Assembly (NCBI GenBank): GCA_014529385.2
Contig: CM043958.1
Location: forward strand, 122,602,817 to 122,666,816
Direction of reading: 5' to 3'
Source: Adiantum capillus-veneris
Taxonomy: Eukaryota; Streptophyta; Polypodiopsida; Polypodiales; Pteridaceae
DNA: 64,000 nucleotides
The notes under the pieces were generated by a model. The model did not search any database and was not told the DNA's origin. It saw only the letters and a list, made by a program, of their open reading frames with translations. Numbering within the stretch: the stretch's first letter is position 1; the number at the start of each line of letters is the position of its first letter. This document shows positions 12,301 to 22,738 of the stretch, in pieces. A program made the translations under genes and the position numbers.

Positions 12301-13244
12301 TTGCAAGTGCTAACATGCAGGACATCAAAGACCTAAAAGAGGAGCTGTCCAAATCTTTTTCAATGAAAGATTTAGGTGCTGCAAAGAGGATACTTGGTAT
12401 GAAAATATCAAGGGACAGGACGAAGAAAACAATAAAGCTATCTCAAGAAGATTACATCAAGAAGGTACTAGAAAGGTTTGCAATGCAAAATGCAAAACCA
12501 GTTTCTACACCTTTGGCTGGTCATTTTAAACTAACGAAGGATATGTGTCCAAAGACACAAGAGGAGATAGCCTATATGTCTAAAGTTCCATATGCTGCAG
12601 CGGTAGGTTCTCTAATGTATGCTATGGTCTGGACAAGGCTAGACATTGCACATGCAGTGGGAGTTGTGAGTAGGTTCATGGACAACCCAGGTAAAGAGCA
12701 TTGGCAAGCTGTGAAGTGGATACTTAGGTATCTAAAAGGGACAACAACAAATGCTTTGTATTTTGGAGGAACTGATATTTTTCTAGAAGGGTATGCTGAT
12801 GCAGATATGGCAGGTGACAAAGATACTCGAAGGAGCACTACTGGCTATGTGTTCACGGTTGGAGGCACAGCAGTAAGCTGGGCTTCAAAGCTGCAGAAAG
12901 TGGTTTCACTTTCTACCACGGAAGCAGAGTATGTAGCAATGACGGAGGCAAGCAAAGAAATTCTGTGGCTTCACAGATTCTTAGAAGAGCTTGGATTCAA
13001 ACAAGACAATTGTGTCTTATACAGTGATAGCCAAAGCGCTATCCATCTTGCGAAGAACTCAGCCTTTCATTCAAGGACAAAGCACATTGAGGTGAGATAT
13101 CACTTCATACGCACTCTTTTGGAAGAGGGACAACTAAAGCTAGGAAAGGTGCATACAAGTGAAAATCCTGCAGACATGTTTACAAAGGTGGTCAACAAGG
13201 AGAAGTTGAGCTTTTGCTCATCTTCAATCGGCATTCAAAGATAA
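9351..13244 (+). CDS. Copia Gag-Pol polyprotein, copy 3 (1297 codons open)
   Basis: This is a single open frame with the full copia order. Gag is at about residues 10-230 and the CCHC knuckle CWNCGKKGHVKKDC at about 238-251. The aspartic protease DSGAS is near 295 and the pre-integrase zinc region near 421. The integrase triad lies near 484 (HSDVWGP), 546 (RSDNGGEY) and 582 (NGISERMNR). Reverse transcriptase has YVDD at 978-981. RNase H runs about 1145-1260 (YADADMAG, TEAEY, DSQSAIHLA). Domain style suggests the Tork/Tnt1 group, which is inferred. The frame opens at a TTG. The family's ATG (9364) is out of frame because a run of four G in copy 2 is three here, so the first in-frame ATG is codon 26 (9426). 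The product would copy and integrate the element's RNA through cytoplasmic particles. Confidence 0.95.
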   Translation: MSGSYGGGGKLKIEKFNGKNYQHWKMQIEDYLYQKDLYLPLGGLAKKPATMADEAWIVLDRKALGTIRLSLASTVAFNVSEMKTTEDLMKSLDDFYEKPSASNKVFLMKRLFNLKMAENGSVAEHLNDFNTNLSQLRSVKINFDDEVRALLILSSLPDSWDSLVMAVSNSISGTNTLKLDDVVGVLLSEEMRRRSTGESSSAALSVETRGRPKERFRNQKGRDRSRRSKSRTKSVLECWNCGKKGHVKKDCWSKKKKETESQDNKPTSEANVAGKVEQDALILSLDNVSNSWIVDSGASFHATPHKQHFQDYTKGNFGYVYLGDDEACEIVGKGTVSIKTANGNEWKLKDVRHVPSLRKNLISTGQLDDEGHNIAFGNKRWKISKGSLVVAKGEKVSTLYLCAVSTQPSACAATTEVDSAVWHYRLGHMSAKGMQILQTKKLLPGLKEVDLEFCEDCVYGKQKRVKFQKSGNERKNKKLELVHSDVWGPASTPSLGGSLYYVTFIDDATRKTWVYVMKNKSDVFSIFQRWKAFVENETGTKVKCLRSDNGGEYCSQAFESFCASNGIRRQRTTPRTPQQNGISERMNRTIMERARSMRLHAGLPLELWAEAVSTSVYLINRSPSTALDGGVPEEAWTGKPVNYAFLKVFGCEAFMHIDRSLRSKLDAKSKKCFFIGYGEGDFGYRLWNPEDGKILRSRDVIFNEQNMYKDYLERKQTKETGDEYMELEDGEDSRTANGDNVQQHQPNEEPQPIPRRSTRASRPPERFVPSFNHLLISDSGEPESYEEAMQHESKEEWTKSMQVEMDSLHQNQTWELVELPKGKRALQNKWVYKIKEEEGGKKRYKSRLVVKGFSQKKGIDFNEIFSPVVKMNSIRLVLSLVAAHDLNLEQMDVNTAFPHGDLEEEIYMLQPKGYEVKGKEKMVCRLKKSLYGLKQASRQWYLKFDRWMLDHGFTRCNSDHCVYTKNLGDGKFIILMLYVDDMLIASANMQDIKDLKEELSKSFSMKDLGAAKRILGMKISRDRTKKTIKLSQEDYIKKVLERFAMQNAKPVSTPLAGHFKLTKDMCPKTQEEIAYMSKVPYAAAVGSLMYAMVWTRLDIAHAVGVVSRFMDNPGKEHWQAVKWILRYLKGTTTNALYFGGTDIFLEGYADADMAGDKDTRRSTTGYVFTVGGTAVSWASKLQKVVSLSTTEAEYVAMTEASKEILWLHRFLEELGFKQDNCVLYSDSQSAIHLAKNSAFHSRTKHIEVRYHFIRTLLEEGQLKLGKVHTSENPADMFTKVVNKEKLSFCSSSIGIQR

Positions 13245-13293
13245 AAAGCCAGAATGGAAAGCAGTCACAGGTTTGGTTTGGAGATCAGTCTCC

Positions 13294-13304
13294 AAGTGGG
13301 AGAT
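13294..13304 (+). other. Polypurine tract of copy 3
   Basis: AAGTGGGAGAT directly precedes the last LTR. Confidence 0.8.
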
Positions 13305-14021
13305 TGTTAAGTATGGAGCCTGATTTACCCTTGTAATTTTTTGTGGTAAAAGCGCACATTTGTAAGGCCCCCACTATGAGGAGAAGCCATTGTGCGTGAA
13401 GGAAAATCACTCACCGGAAACCAAAATTTTCACGGACAAGAATCAGGGGCAACTTTAAAGGCCTTGGGGGCGGAGGCCCCCGAGACTTTTTTTTGGCCGG
13501 AATATTCCTTTTCGCCGGAATATTATGGCCGGACGGCGGTCGGAAAGTGGTCGGAAAACAACCGGTCGGTTGGCCGGTGGCCGGTAGTCAATGGCCAATG
13601 GCCGGTGGTCGGAAGTCAATGGCCGGTGGCCGGTGGTCGGAAGTCAATGGCCGGTGGCCGGTGGCCGAATTCAATGGCCGGTGGCCGAATTCAAAAGCGG
13701 ACTTGTCTTCTCAAGGGCGGCCACACATGGGCGGATTGGAGGGTCCGATTTGGACTTATTCGCACAAGGGCGGCTACACATGGCTGTCTCTCATAAGAGA
13801 GGGCAGCCCTTTTGGCCTATAAAAGGAGGCCATTTCTACACACATTATATAGTGTGAAGTTGATGCAACAAGGTGAGTGTGAGGTGGTGAGAGTGAAGCA
13901 AGGCGGGAGCTCCATTAAGGGTATAATCCCTTTGTAAATTACTTCTTGTTTTGAAGTACTAAAGCCATTGAGTGGCTGTTTTCCCGTGGACGTAGCCCAC
14001 ATTGGGTGAACCACGTATATC

Positions 14022-14059
<38 letters not shown>

Positions 14060-14143
14060 CTATAATCTCGTGTATGTAAATCTGTCTCTCTCCATTAAGT
14101 AATCTACTCAATTATCTATTTAGCTACGTCTTATTTCCTAACA
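13305..14143 (+). repeat. Copia LTR 3 (839 bp), right end of the array
   Basis: It starts TGTTAAG, ends CCTAACA and is followed by unrelated flank GTTCG. A TATAAAAG box and a CT tract are present. It shares AAATTAC and GGCTGTTTT with LTR 1 but not with LTR 2. Confidence 0.96.
13818..13825 (+). promoter_or_regulatory. TATA box of LTR 3
   Basis: TATAAAAG in the conserved context. Here it could drive read-through into the flank at 14144. Confidence 0.65.
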
Positions 14144-14574
14144 GTTCGTTGACAAAAATATCATGCTTTTGATAATGCTCACAAGATGTGCTTGTGCCTC
14201 GAGTGCTAAAATTGCACAATCATGGACAATAAAATAAAATTCACGATAGCATACATACCTTTTTACGTACTCTTGCCAATTTGCCTTGCCGTCAGAATAA
14301 TACATCTATAGTTTGTCAAGAGATGTCCTACTTCCTGATGTCGAAGGCCGTGACTGATCCGAATCTATAGCAAGATGTACTATGTTTGAAACAAAAACAA
14401 AGTACTTGAGAGAGAGTTCCACTTTTGGAAGCGTAGAAGGTTGTCTTCCTTGTTTTCTATCAAGGCTTCCAAAATTGTCGACTCTAATCTTGTCTGTACT
14501 TCTACCTTGAACACATTAGCCACGTTGAAGCTTTTACTTTGGCCGTCAACGCAATGCACCTTGCCATGTTGGCT

Positions 14575-14579
14575 TGTAG
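14575..14579. repeat. Target-site duplication, left copy (TGTAG)
   Basis: TGTAG immediately precedes the LTR of element A and matches the five bases after its other LTR. Confidence 0.85.
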
Positions 14580-14729
14580 TGTAAAGCCCGAGGAACTGCC
14601 CTGTTCTGGATTCACTGCCGAGCCTCCCTTATATAGCCCTTGGCTATTGAATCCCCTATTCCACACTGGCAGCCGGCCACTTACTGGCCCAGGTCCATGA
14701 CCTCCCCTGGATATGCCCTTGGCATGACA
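14580..14729 (-). repeat. 3' LTR of element A (150 bp)
   Basis: It starts TGTAAAGCCC and ends TTGGCATGACA. It contains a TATATAG promoter-like motif readable on both strands and matches 16931-17080 at about 90 percent. Confidence 0.88.
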
Positions 14730-16917
14730 TTACTCTCCGCTTGGAGAAGCATTTTCGTCCTCAAAAACAAGAGTGATGACACACTAATGTTTTTCATAGT
14801 GGCATCCTTCATGGATCCAGCTGTTTGCTTGACTGGAACACGGTTCAGTAGGAGGTTCAATGAAACCAAGAGTAACATCTTGATTTTCCACATTGTTGTC
14901 CATTTGTAACCATCTTGTGTTACCAGTTCCTATCCAATCAGAGTGTGTAGACTCCATTTAGAACGCACATGAGCATGCTAAATGAGTTATCAGAACAAAG
15001 ATGTACCGGAAAGAGTACCGCTTTCACTTTTCATGAAAGTAACTTGCTGACATAAATCATCCTCCAAGTTTAAGTCCTTGACTTGTGCGCAAATTTCATC
15101 AGTAAACAACCCCACCATAAATAGTGTTCAAGGTTGAGAACCTGACTTAGACATGAAGAGAATAAACCTAGGCGCTAACATGCTTTAACTTATGGTAAGG
15201 AAACTCCAAGTAGAGCAATAAATTCTTATTAATTGGATTGCTTGGTGCTAATATACGCACTTTGCATATCTTTTAGCACAAGATTACACTTCTAATCTAC
15301 CTATCCCCTTGGATAATTGACATTACTGAGGTGTGTTTCCCCCACGGTTTACAGACAGTCAGCCCAGATGCCTAGTAAACGGTGATCACAATATTGTACA
15401 ATATTGCCGAGGAATCAACAATGTCCTGAATAACCATCATGGTTAACTCAAAAAATCCACAAGCACCCAAACCAAGCCATGACTTCTTTTGGTGATTGGT
15501 AGACCCAAAAGTAATCTCATAGAGATAGTGCACATAGAGTGCAAATGATTCATAAGCAACAACTTGATGAATATGCATGCCATTCCAAATCAGCCTTTGC
15601 TAAATACTAGGGCCCATAACACCTAGTGTGCATGCATTTAGCAAAAATCAGACCCGAACCTGTATATCCATAATCGTCCTTGCCAATACTGATGGCGAAT
15701 ATGGTGCTCCTAGCACACACTAAAAAGGAATGTATGCTAGTAGCATTATACTAAACGCATACATTCAACAAATACTTATCATTTGAAAAGTCAATACAAG
15801 CATGCTTGTCATCAATCTTCAAAATTTTAATGTAGCATGGTATGCATTAAACAAATGATGCAAATGATAAAGGTGCTGCAGATGCAGAAATCGTGCAAAT
15901 TTGTAAATGAATGATCAAGCACACTCGCCAAACCATGTCAAGAAATGGAAGTGGCTAACTTGAACAAGAGCGTTGCCGTAAAATCATTCAAGCCTTGCTT
16001 GATAAATCTCTACCTATCTCTTGGGCGACAACCACTGCACAAGTTGAAATTCACAAAACCAAACAAAGTGCAGATGATTGCATAAATAATTCAAAAAATA
16101 ATGCCAAAATGTAAACAGAAGTACCTTAAAAGTTAGCGGATGCACCTTGAAGCCTCTCCAAGCTTCCAACCTATGACCTTGTCGGCATGGTGCTTGATCC
16201 CTCTCGTGGGATTCGTAAATTCTCGAGTCTAGCGTCACCAAATTTGTACCAGACTTGGTACTGCTTGAATCTGGAAATTTTCCGGATTCCTTTCAAAAAC
16301 AATTGGTGTCCCTTGCTTCCCATACCTATGAGTTCGGCCGCTTGTTTTTGTTGTTAACTCTGTTGAAATTCTCTGATTTCAAAAAATACAGAGATGCTGC
16401 AGGAAAAGCTTCGATGTGGAGACCTTGTTGGTTGCATGTCGTGCATGCAAGTTGCATGTGGCGTGCTCGTTCTCCCAACCCAAATTGAGTCCGACTATTG
16501 TGCCCTGTGGGCCAAAGCCCTTAGTTGAGTAGGACAAAAGAAGAAAAAAAATATTTTTGCTGCAACAGCGATGGTTGTCTGCATCGATGACGAAGGGAGA
16601 TCTCCCCACCGTTGTGCTGCTCCAAACCGAGCGCGGCTTCAACGAGATTTTCTCCTTAGTCCCTTGCGCTCCCAACGAGCCCTCCCATGGTGACTTTCCC
16701 GTAGGTCGACCTCGCACTGGCTTGTGTGCAAGCGGTCGTTCCCGCAATCTTCTTTTGGCTTTGTAGGGATAGTTTCCCACAGTTTCCCACGACCATGCCT
16801 TGCATGACACAAGCTCGCTTAGAGAGAAAGAGATAGAGGGAGAGAAAGAGAGAGCATGCATGCAAATTGATACAAAATCTGTAGATTCTCCTTTCCTCCA
16901 TAACTCCTTTCTTCCTC

Positions 16918-16929
16918 GCTCTGATACCA
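16918..16929 (-). other. Primer binding site of element A
   Basis: GCTCTGATACCA on the plus strand is TGGTATCAGAGC on the minus strand, one base inside the LTR. It is Met-tRNA type, as in the copia family on the left. Confidence 0.88.
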
Positions 16930-16930
16930 G

Positions 16931-17080
16931 TGTAAAGCCCAGGGAACTGCCCTGTTCTGGATTCATCACCCAGCCTCCCCTATATAGCCCTTGGCTATTG
17001 AATCCCGTATTCCACACTGGCAGCCGGCCATTTACTGGCTCAGGTCTGTGACCTCCCTTGGACATTCCCTTGGCATGACA
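16931..17080 (-). repeat. 5' LTR of element A (150 bp)
   Basis: TGTAAAGCCC to TTGGCATGACA, next to the primer site. TATATAG at about 16980-16986 could be the promoter core. Confidence 0.88.
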
Positions 17081-17085
17081 TGTAG
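17081..17085. repeat. Target-site duplication, right copy (TGTAG)
   Basis: The first five bases after the element A LTR; identical to 14575-14579. Confidence 0.85.
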
Positions 17086-17711
17086 CCTTTTCGACTTGCT
17101 CACTGAAGCTCGAACCTTGCCATAGAACTTTGAATTTTTTGTAGCGATGCAATTGTTTGCATATGAGCTTTAGAAAAACAGTACATCCTGCATGCAGATG
17201 GTGTACCAAGGCATGGATGGTCCATGCATGTTGTTGAATACACGGCACTTGTCCATGCTTTACTCCAATGGGGTCGGATAAACCCCTTGTGCGGGGAGGG
17301 TGCCCAAGTTGGGCGCCCACTAGTGTGTAAATGGAAAAAGGGAAAGCTGAGAAAAAAAACACAAGCAACCCCTTCCTGCTGCAGCGATGGTGGTTGCCGG
17401 CCGATGACCAAACCTACTCCAGAATCCCACCCCTTGCTCAGATGGAAACGTTGCGGAAACGTGTTTGGCATCTCTCGCCGTTGCACACCTGCCAAGCCTA
17501 AGCATGGGCCAAATGCTGCAGGTCGACCCCGATCTCGTGTCTTACACAAGGGTGCGTACCCACGGGTCATCGAGACTCCTTTGTCGAGTTCGCTCTAAGA
17601 ATCGGGAGACCATGTCCACGACCTTCCCCCACGGTTCCTCCATGGCGTCTCCCTTGACGGTTGTAATCCTGCCACAAAGAGCCGAGAGGGAGAGATCCAT
17701 GCCAAAGCATC

Positions 17712-17821
<110 letters not shown>

Positions 17822-17876
17822 ATGCAACACCATGCAAGCAGATTTTTTCCTCCTCCATAGCTCTCCTCTCCCCTGA

Positions 17877-17888
17877 GCTCTGATACCA
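17877..17888 (-). other. Primer binding site of element B
   Basis: GCTCTGATACCA on the plus strand, one base from the B LTR; same type and spacing as in element A. Confidence 0.75.
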
Positions 17889-17889
17889 A

Positions 17890-18044
17890 TGTGAGACCGA
17901 GGGAAGATAGTCATGCTCATAGCCACCCAACCTGCTTATATATACGTCCCTGGCCCTATGGCTCTTAGCTACATATAGCCCCTGTACCGCAAGTGTATCT
18001 GGAGTTAACCCTTGACCTTGGCCCATCCTACCTTAGGCCTGACA
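17890..18044 (-). repeat. LTR of element B (about 155 bp)
   Basis: TGTGAGACCGAGGG to AGGCCTGACA. It is similar in length and layout to the A LTR (CACCC-A-CCT then TATAT then CCC; end CATGACA/CCTGACA), so A and B are related families. The right boundary is set by the CA end and by the unrelated G-rich repeat that begins at 18045. Confidence 0.65.
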
Positions 18045-18190
18045 GTGGGGTTCATATGCACCATGGGGTTTCTCAGCCCTGCGGGGTTCATGGGCGTCGT
18101 GTGGTTTTTCAAGACCGTGGGGTTCATGCCTAGCTGTAGGGTGGTTGAGGCGCCTTGGACCATGGGGTTTCCCATGGTTCTTGGGGGGTT
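18045..18190. repeat. G-rich 18-bp tandem repeat
   Basis: GGGGTT or GTGGTT cores fall at 18047, 18065, 18083, 18101 and 18119, exactly 18 bp apart; further degenerate copies follow at about 18164 and 18185. On the plus strand it reads as hexapeptides starting Gly-Phe; on the minus strand as hexapeptides with Pro-His. It may be the 5' remnant of the copia Gag that follows. Confidence 0.7.
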
Positions 18191-18194
18191 TGGC

Positions 18195-21100
18195 GGCCCG
18201 TGCCGGACAAATGTAGTTATTGTTGAGTCTTCTGTGGAAGCAGACTGTGATGCTGATGTTGATGCAGAATGGGCTTTTAGTGCAGAGTGTACCTATAATC
18301 CTGTTGTTCATGATGCATGCATGTGTGCAGATTCACATGTATGGTATTTTGATAGTGGTGCTACAAAGGTCATGATTTGTTCACCTCTCTTGAGTTTAAC
18401 CCTCATGGGAATTCAGTTACTTGTTCCAACAATGCCTCTTATCCGGTTCAGGGAGTTGGAAATATTGTGTTTACTGCTACAAATGGCAATTCTTTCACAC
18501 TTGTTGATGCACTTTATGTACCTGGGATCAAGAAGAATCTTTTTTCTGTATCTGCACTTGCTAGACTTGGACTTGTAGTCAAGTTTGTGGATGACAGATG
18601 TACAGTACATGATCTCAATTTTGGTGATGAAATTGTTGCATCTCGCGTTTTATGACGTGGGTTGTATAAGCTCTCTTTGTATGACAAGTGTGGGCAGAAT
18701 TTTGCAAATGTAGTTGTGGATTCTAAGGCTATTTCACATGCAAAACTTTGGCATGCACGTTTTGGACATATAAATTTTGCAAGTTTGCTGCGTTTGCAAA
18801 AATCTCATATGGTTGCTTCTTTACTGCCTCTTGAAGCACGTGTCAAACATTTTTGTGAAGGCTGTATTTTGGGTAAGATGATGTAGCATTCAAAGTTTCC
18901 AAAGGATGGTTTAGTTAGGGCCACATGCAGGTTGCAGGTTGTGCATAGTGATCTTTGTGGGCCCATGCAAACTCCGTCCTTGGGAAATTACCTTTACTTT
19001 GTGACTTTCATTGATGATTACTCCAGGCATGCATGGGTATATCCGCTTAAAGAGAAGTTCAAAGTATTTATGTGCTTCAAACAATTTCTAGCTATGGCTG
19101 AAAATGTCTCAAAATGTAGTCTGGGCACCCTCTATTCCGATCGAGGGGGCGAGTATATGTCTCATGATTTTAATGCATTTCTGGCTACTCGTGGGATAAA
19201 ACACCAATGTATAGTGCCTTATACGCCTCAGCAAAATGGTGTTGCTAAAAGGAAAAATAGGTCACTTACAAAAATGGCACGATGTATGGTCAAGAGTCAA
19301 AGTTTTCCGCATTCGTTTTGGCTTGAGGTCATCATGTGTGCCACTTATGTACTAAACAGGTGTCCTACGAAAGCTTTGCAGTCTATGACTCCATATGAAG
19401 CATGGCATGATAGAAGCCTTCTATTGAGCACATGCGTGTTTTTGGTTGTTTAGCATATGCTTCTATAGGAAATTGGATGATAAGGCTATCAAATGTATTT
19501 TTGTTGGGTATAGTGCTGAAAGCAAAGGTTACAGGTTGTATCATCCACAAACAAAGCATATCTTGGTTTCACGGGATGTTGTGTTTCGTTGTTGTCATGT
19601 ACTAGAGACAGTAATGTAAGCTCACATGACATTTATGACACTTTGTTGCCTCTTTTTAGTGGTGGAAGTTCGAATGTAAATTCCAATAAGGAAAATGTAC
19701 AACCTATGGGGGTTTTTGAAAATGTTACAGATTAATCTATGATTGATGTAGATGTACATGATGTACTTGATGAGGAAAGGGTTGAGAATGAGCAGGCTAG
19801 AGGTATGTCTAAATGGTTGGTGCATACTTTGCATGACAGTAAATTGGATGCACCTTTGTCTAGTCATACTCATTCAGGGTCTCGCTATGCATCTTATGCA
19901 TCAGATTGTTATGCTTTGGCTGTGTCTAGCTATCTTTTGATGAAGCACAAAATTCAAAAAATTGGATGGCTGCCATGCAATTAGATTATGATGCACTTCT
20001 AAAAAATGACACATGGACTTTATGTGGTTTGCCTCCTGGCAAAAGGCCATTGGTACGAAGTGGGTTTTTAACTTGAAATGCAAGCCAGATAGTGAGATTG
20101 ATCTCTATAAGGCTCGACTTGCTGCAAAGGGTTATGCACAACAAAAAGACATAAATTATGAAGAGACTTTTGGTCCCACTTGTTGTATGACTACTGTGTG
20201 TTTTCTATGTGCATCGGCATCTCATTTTGGTTGGGATGCACATCAATCAAACATTGTTATTGCTTTCTTGAATGGTGACATATTTGGAAATTTTATGTAA
20301 CACAGCCTCGCGGTTTTGTCAAGAAAGGACAAGAGGATAAAGTGTGCAGATGTAAGAAAGCTTTGTATGGGTTGAAGCAATCTCCTCGTGCTTGGTAGGA
20401 GAAAGTTGACACTCATTTGGTCAAACGAGGCTTTTGTAATAGTCCAACAAAAAGCGCATTGTATGTAAAGCGTGAGGGTGATGTACTTCTCATTGTGGTT
20501 CTTTATGTGGATGATTTGTTGATGATTGGACCAAATGAGAGACATATTGCTGAATTTAAGGTTGATGTGAATGCTACCTTCAAGATGGGCCGTTGCATCA
20601 TTACTTGGGTGTACAATTTAATCAGTGTGATGTTGGTATTGTCTTGTGTCAGAAAAGTTACATAGAGACATTGCTATGTAAGTTTGGACTTGAGGATTGC
20701 AAACCTATTGCCACTCCCATGGACCAGGTTTGAAATTGAGTCTTCATGATGCTGGTGATCTTGCAGATGTCACTCTTTACCAAATTGTTGTTGGATGCCT
20801 CATTTATGTATGTACTGCGAGGCTGGATATTCAATTTGCCGTCTCATAGGTTAGAAAATTTATGCATAGCCTAGGGTCTAAGCATTGACACGATGTCAAG
20901 AGGATTTTCCACTAGAGTGACACTTTACATCTTGGCTTGTTTTATCCCAAAGGGGGATCATTGCCGCCAGACTTACATGCTTTTTCGGACTCAGATTGGG
21001 CTGGTTGTGTCCACAAGTGGTTTTTGTTTCATGCTTTGCAGTTCATTTATATCATGGTTGAGCAAGAAGCAACCTACTGTGGCCGCTTCTAGTTGTGAGG

Positions 21101-21432
21101 CTAAGTATAGGGTAGTCTTCACAGCTTCGGTTGAGTGTGTATGGCTCAGATGCCTTATGGCTAATTTGGGTGTTGGATAGGACACTGACAACACTATCTA
21201 CACTGACAGTCAGAGCGCATTGGTAGTTGCAAGGAACCCATTTTTTCATACTTGCAAAAAGCACATTGAGGTGCATTACCACTATGTTAGGGAGAGGCTC
21301 TCAGTTGGAGAGATCAACTTGGCTTATGTGCCAACACAGGACAACCTTGCAGATCTTTTCACAAAGGCATTGTCTCATGAGAAGTTTGAAGCTTTCCACA
21401 AAGCTTTGGGCTTGCTCCCCTTTGTGGACTGA
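18195..21432 (+). pseudogene. 5'-truncated, decayed copia gag-pol relic (different family from the left array)
   Basis: Protease WYFDSGATK is near 18343-18370. Pre-integrase WHARFGHINF is near 18750, and a zinc-type CEGCILGK near 18860. The integrase core has HSDLCGP (18942), YSDRGGEY (19135) and QQNGVAKRKNR (19228), with the expected E replaced by K in the last motif. Reverse transcriptase has YVDD near 20505. RNase H has TDSQSALVVARN (21204) and ADLFTKAL (21350), ending at TGA near 21432. Stops (such as TGA 18654 and TAG 18884) and frameshifts interrupt it. The Gag start, zinc knuckle and 5' LTR are missing; the left edge coincides with the end of element B, so B or a rearrangement removed them. 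It is inactive. Confidence 0.92.
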
Positions 21433-21513
21433 TCATGTCCTCAGGGCATGGCACTTCCCTTTACTCTATGTGCTAGCTCTCGTTCACCCCATGCATCACT
21501 CCCAGGGGGGATT

Positions 21514-21740
21514 TGTTACTATATACATGTGGTAGTGATGTGTGTGAACACACTTAGGACCGCCGGGTCATTTTTTCCCTCACTAGGAGGTTTTTTCCTC
21601 GTGCATTGTCTATACACCCCTCATTCTAGGGCTATCTATCTTTATATTGCACACTAAGTAATACACTCTCCATTGTGTGCCTTGAGATTCCTTCGTCTTC
21701 TCCAAGCTTTGTGTGTTATCGTGCAACCCTAATTCCAACA
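21514..21740 (+). repeat. Probable 3' LTR of the copia relic (about 227 bp)
   Basis: A purine tract CAGGGGGGA at about 21503-21511 is followed by TGTTACTATA, and the segment ends TTCCAACA. Its place about 80 bp after the end of RNase H is as expected. No second copy is in the window to confirm the edges. Confidence 0.55.
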
Positions 21741-22619
21741 ACACATACACACTTATCTAGCTGACAAGTCATTGGCTAACCCTTGGCTGATAGCTTCTCT
21801 TTTTGGTGTGCTAACCTAGGGTTGCTACTCTCTAGAAAGGTTTCACTGAGTCTCTAGAGAAGACACATGTAATTGCTCATGGTACCAAATCTCTACCAGA
21901 TGTATACGACACCCACACACACCCTTGCTTATTAAATATAGATTTTATTCTCTATTTCGGCCCTTCTCTAGTCACGACCTTTGTCTCACTCTACGAGATG
22001 ACAATGTCGATTCCTATATCTACGCCATGACGGCATTTTGGAAGTCCTTGTGGGATCCCTTGGCTTGGTGATACATCCTGGTGTTGCCCGCCCTTCTCAA
22101 TGGTGTGTAGTACACACACAAAGTCGATAAATTTCCGAGCACCCACTCACTCGAGGAAAGATTTGTACAAATATGTGCAAAGTCTCTCACACTCTCTGAT
22201 TGTCTCTATCTTTAGAGAATGGACATTTCCCTTCTTGGAGACTTTTCCCTTCTCACAGAATCACTATATATTTATGTCCATAATCAGGGTACCGGTTGGA
22301 GGTGGATACACATGTACAACAACCACCTGGTGACTTAACTATATGAGCAGTTCTTCTCTTTATTTGGCCATGCATGTGTAGCCCATATACTATTCTCTAT
22401 TTCTCCTAGCAGTTTTTGGTGCTACCTCACCTTTCTCTCTCATTGTTGGCATCCTTTGTAGTTTTCGATGCTATCTCACCCTCCCACATAAAGCTTGCTC
22501 GCTCGTCCCCCAAAACTCGTTAGGCCTTTTTCTGATTCTTTTTGCAATAAGGAGCTTCTCCTCTCCCAGATCACCATGCGATACTCCCTGTGCATGCTCT
22601 TATTGCTGTACACGCTTTT

Positions 22620-22623
<4 letters not shown>
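21741..22623. other. No gene seen
   Basis: AT-balanced spacer with short CA-rich patches. No coding motif, LTR pair or clear repeat was recognised. Confidence 0.6.
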
Positions 22624-22704
<81 letters not shown>

Positions 22705-22706
22705 CT

Positions 22707-22732
<26 letters not shown>
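22624..22732. repeat. Compound (CT)n(CA)n microsatellite
   Basis: A CT run at 22624-22700, then ATCACT, then a CA run at 22707-22732. The same CT-then-CA order recurs in the repeat family at 29.4, 31.3 and 34.9 kb. Confidence 0.95.

Positions 22733-22738
<6 letters not shown>

Larger units (their letters stand above)
1..14143 (+). mobile_element. Tandem array of one Ty1/copia LTR retrotransposon family (left end outside window)
   Basis: Three internal regions (1-3626, 4440-8453, 9291-13304) are each followed by an LTR (3627-4439, 8454-9290, 13305-14143). Each middle LTR therefore serves as the 3' LTR of one copy and the 5' LTR of the next. The repeat period is about 4.83-4.85 kb. LTRs begin TGTTA and end TAACA, a primer site follows and a purine tract precedes each, as expected for copia. 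The right flank at 14144 starts GTTCG; its target-site partner lies left of the window. Unequal recombination between LTRs is the usual route to such arrays. A mis-assembled repeat is the alternative. Confidence 0.93.
14580..17080 (-). mobile_element. Element A: complete short-LTR, apparently non-coding LTR retrotransposon (2501 bp)
   Basis: Two 150-bp direct repeats (14580-14729 and 16931-17080), each TGTAAAG to GGCATGACA, are flanked by the perfect 5-bp duplication TGTAG. Orientation is minus: the primer site complement GCTCTGATACCA (16918-16929) abuts the right LTR, and the pyrimidine-rich stretch after 14729 is the polypurine tract on the minus strand. No gag or pol motif was seen in the 2.2-kb interior. 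Short LTRs without coding recall TRIM-like elements, though at 2.5 kb it is longer than typical ones. By hand the LTRs differ at about 15 of 150 positions, mostly transitions, so the insertion is old. Confidence 0.88.

Noticed and set aside
14580-14729. Cassandra-type LTR carrying 5S rRNA sequence
   Set aside because: Short LTRs suggested it, but no 5S-like internal promoter boxes or conserved 5S segments were seen.
16379-17368. 329-codon minus-strand open frame
   Set aside because: It crosses the LTR, primer site and interior of element A and into B, has no recognisable domain, and its composition looks non-coding. Chance opening in GC-richer DNA.
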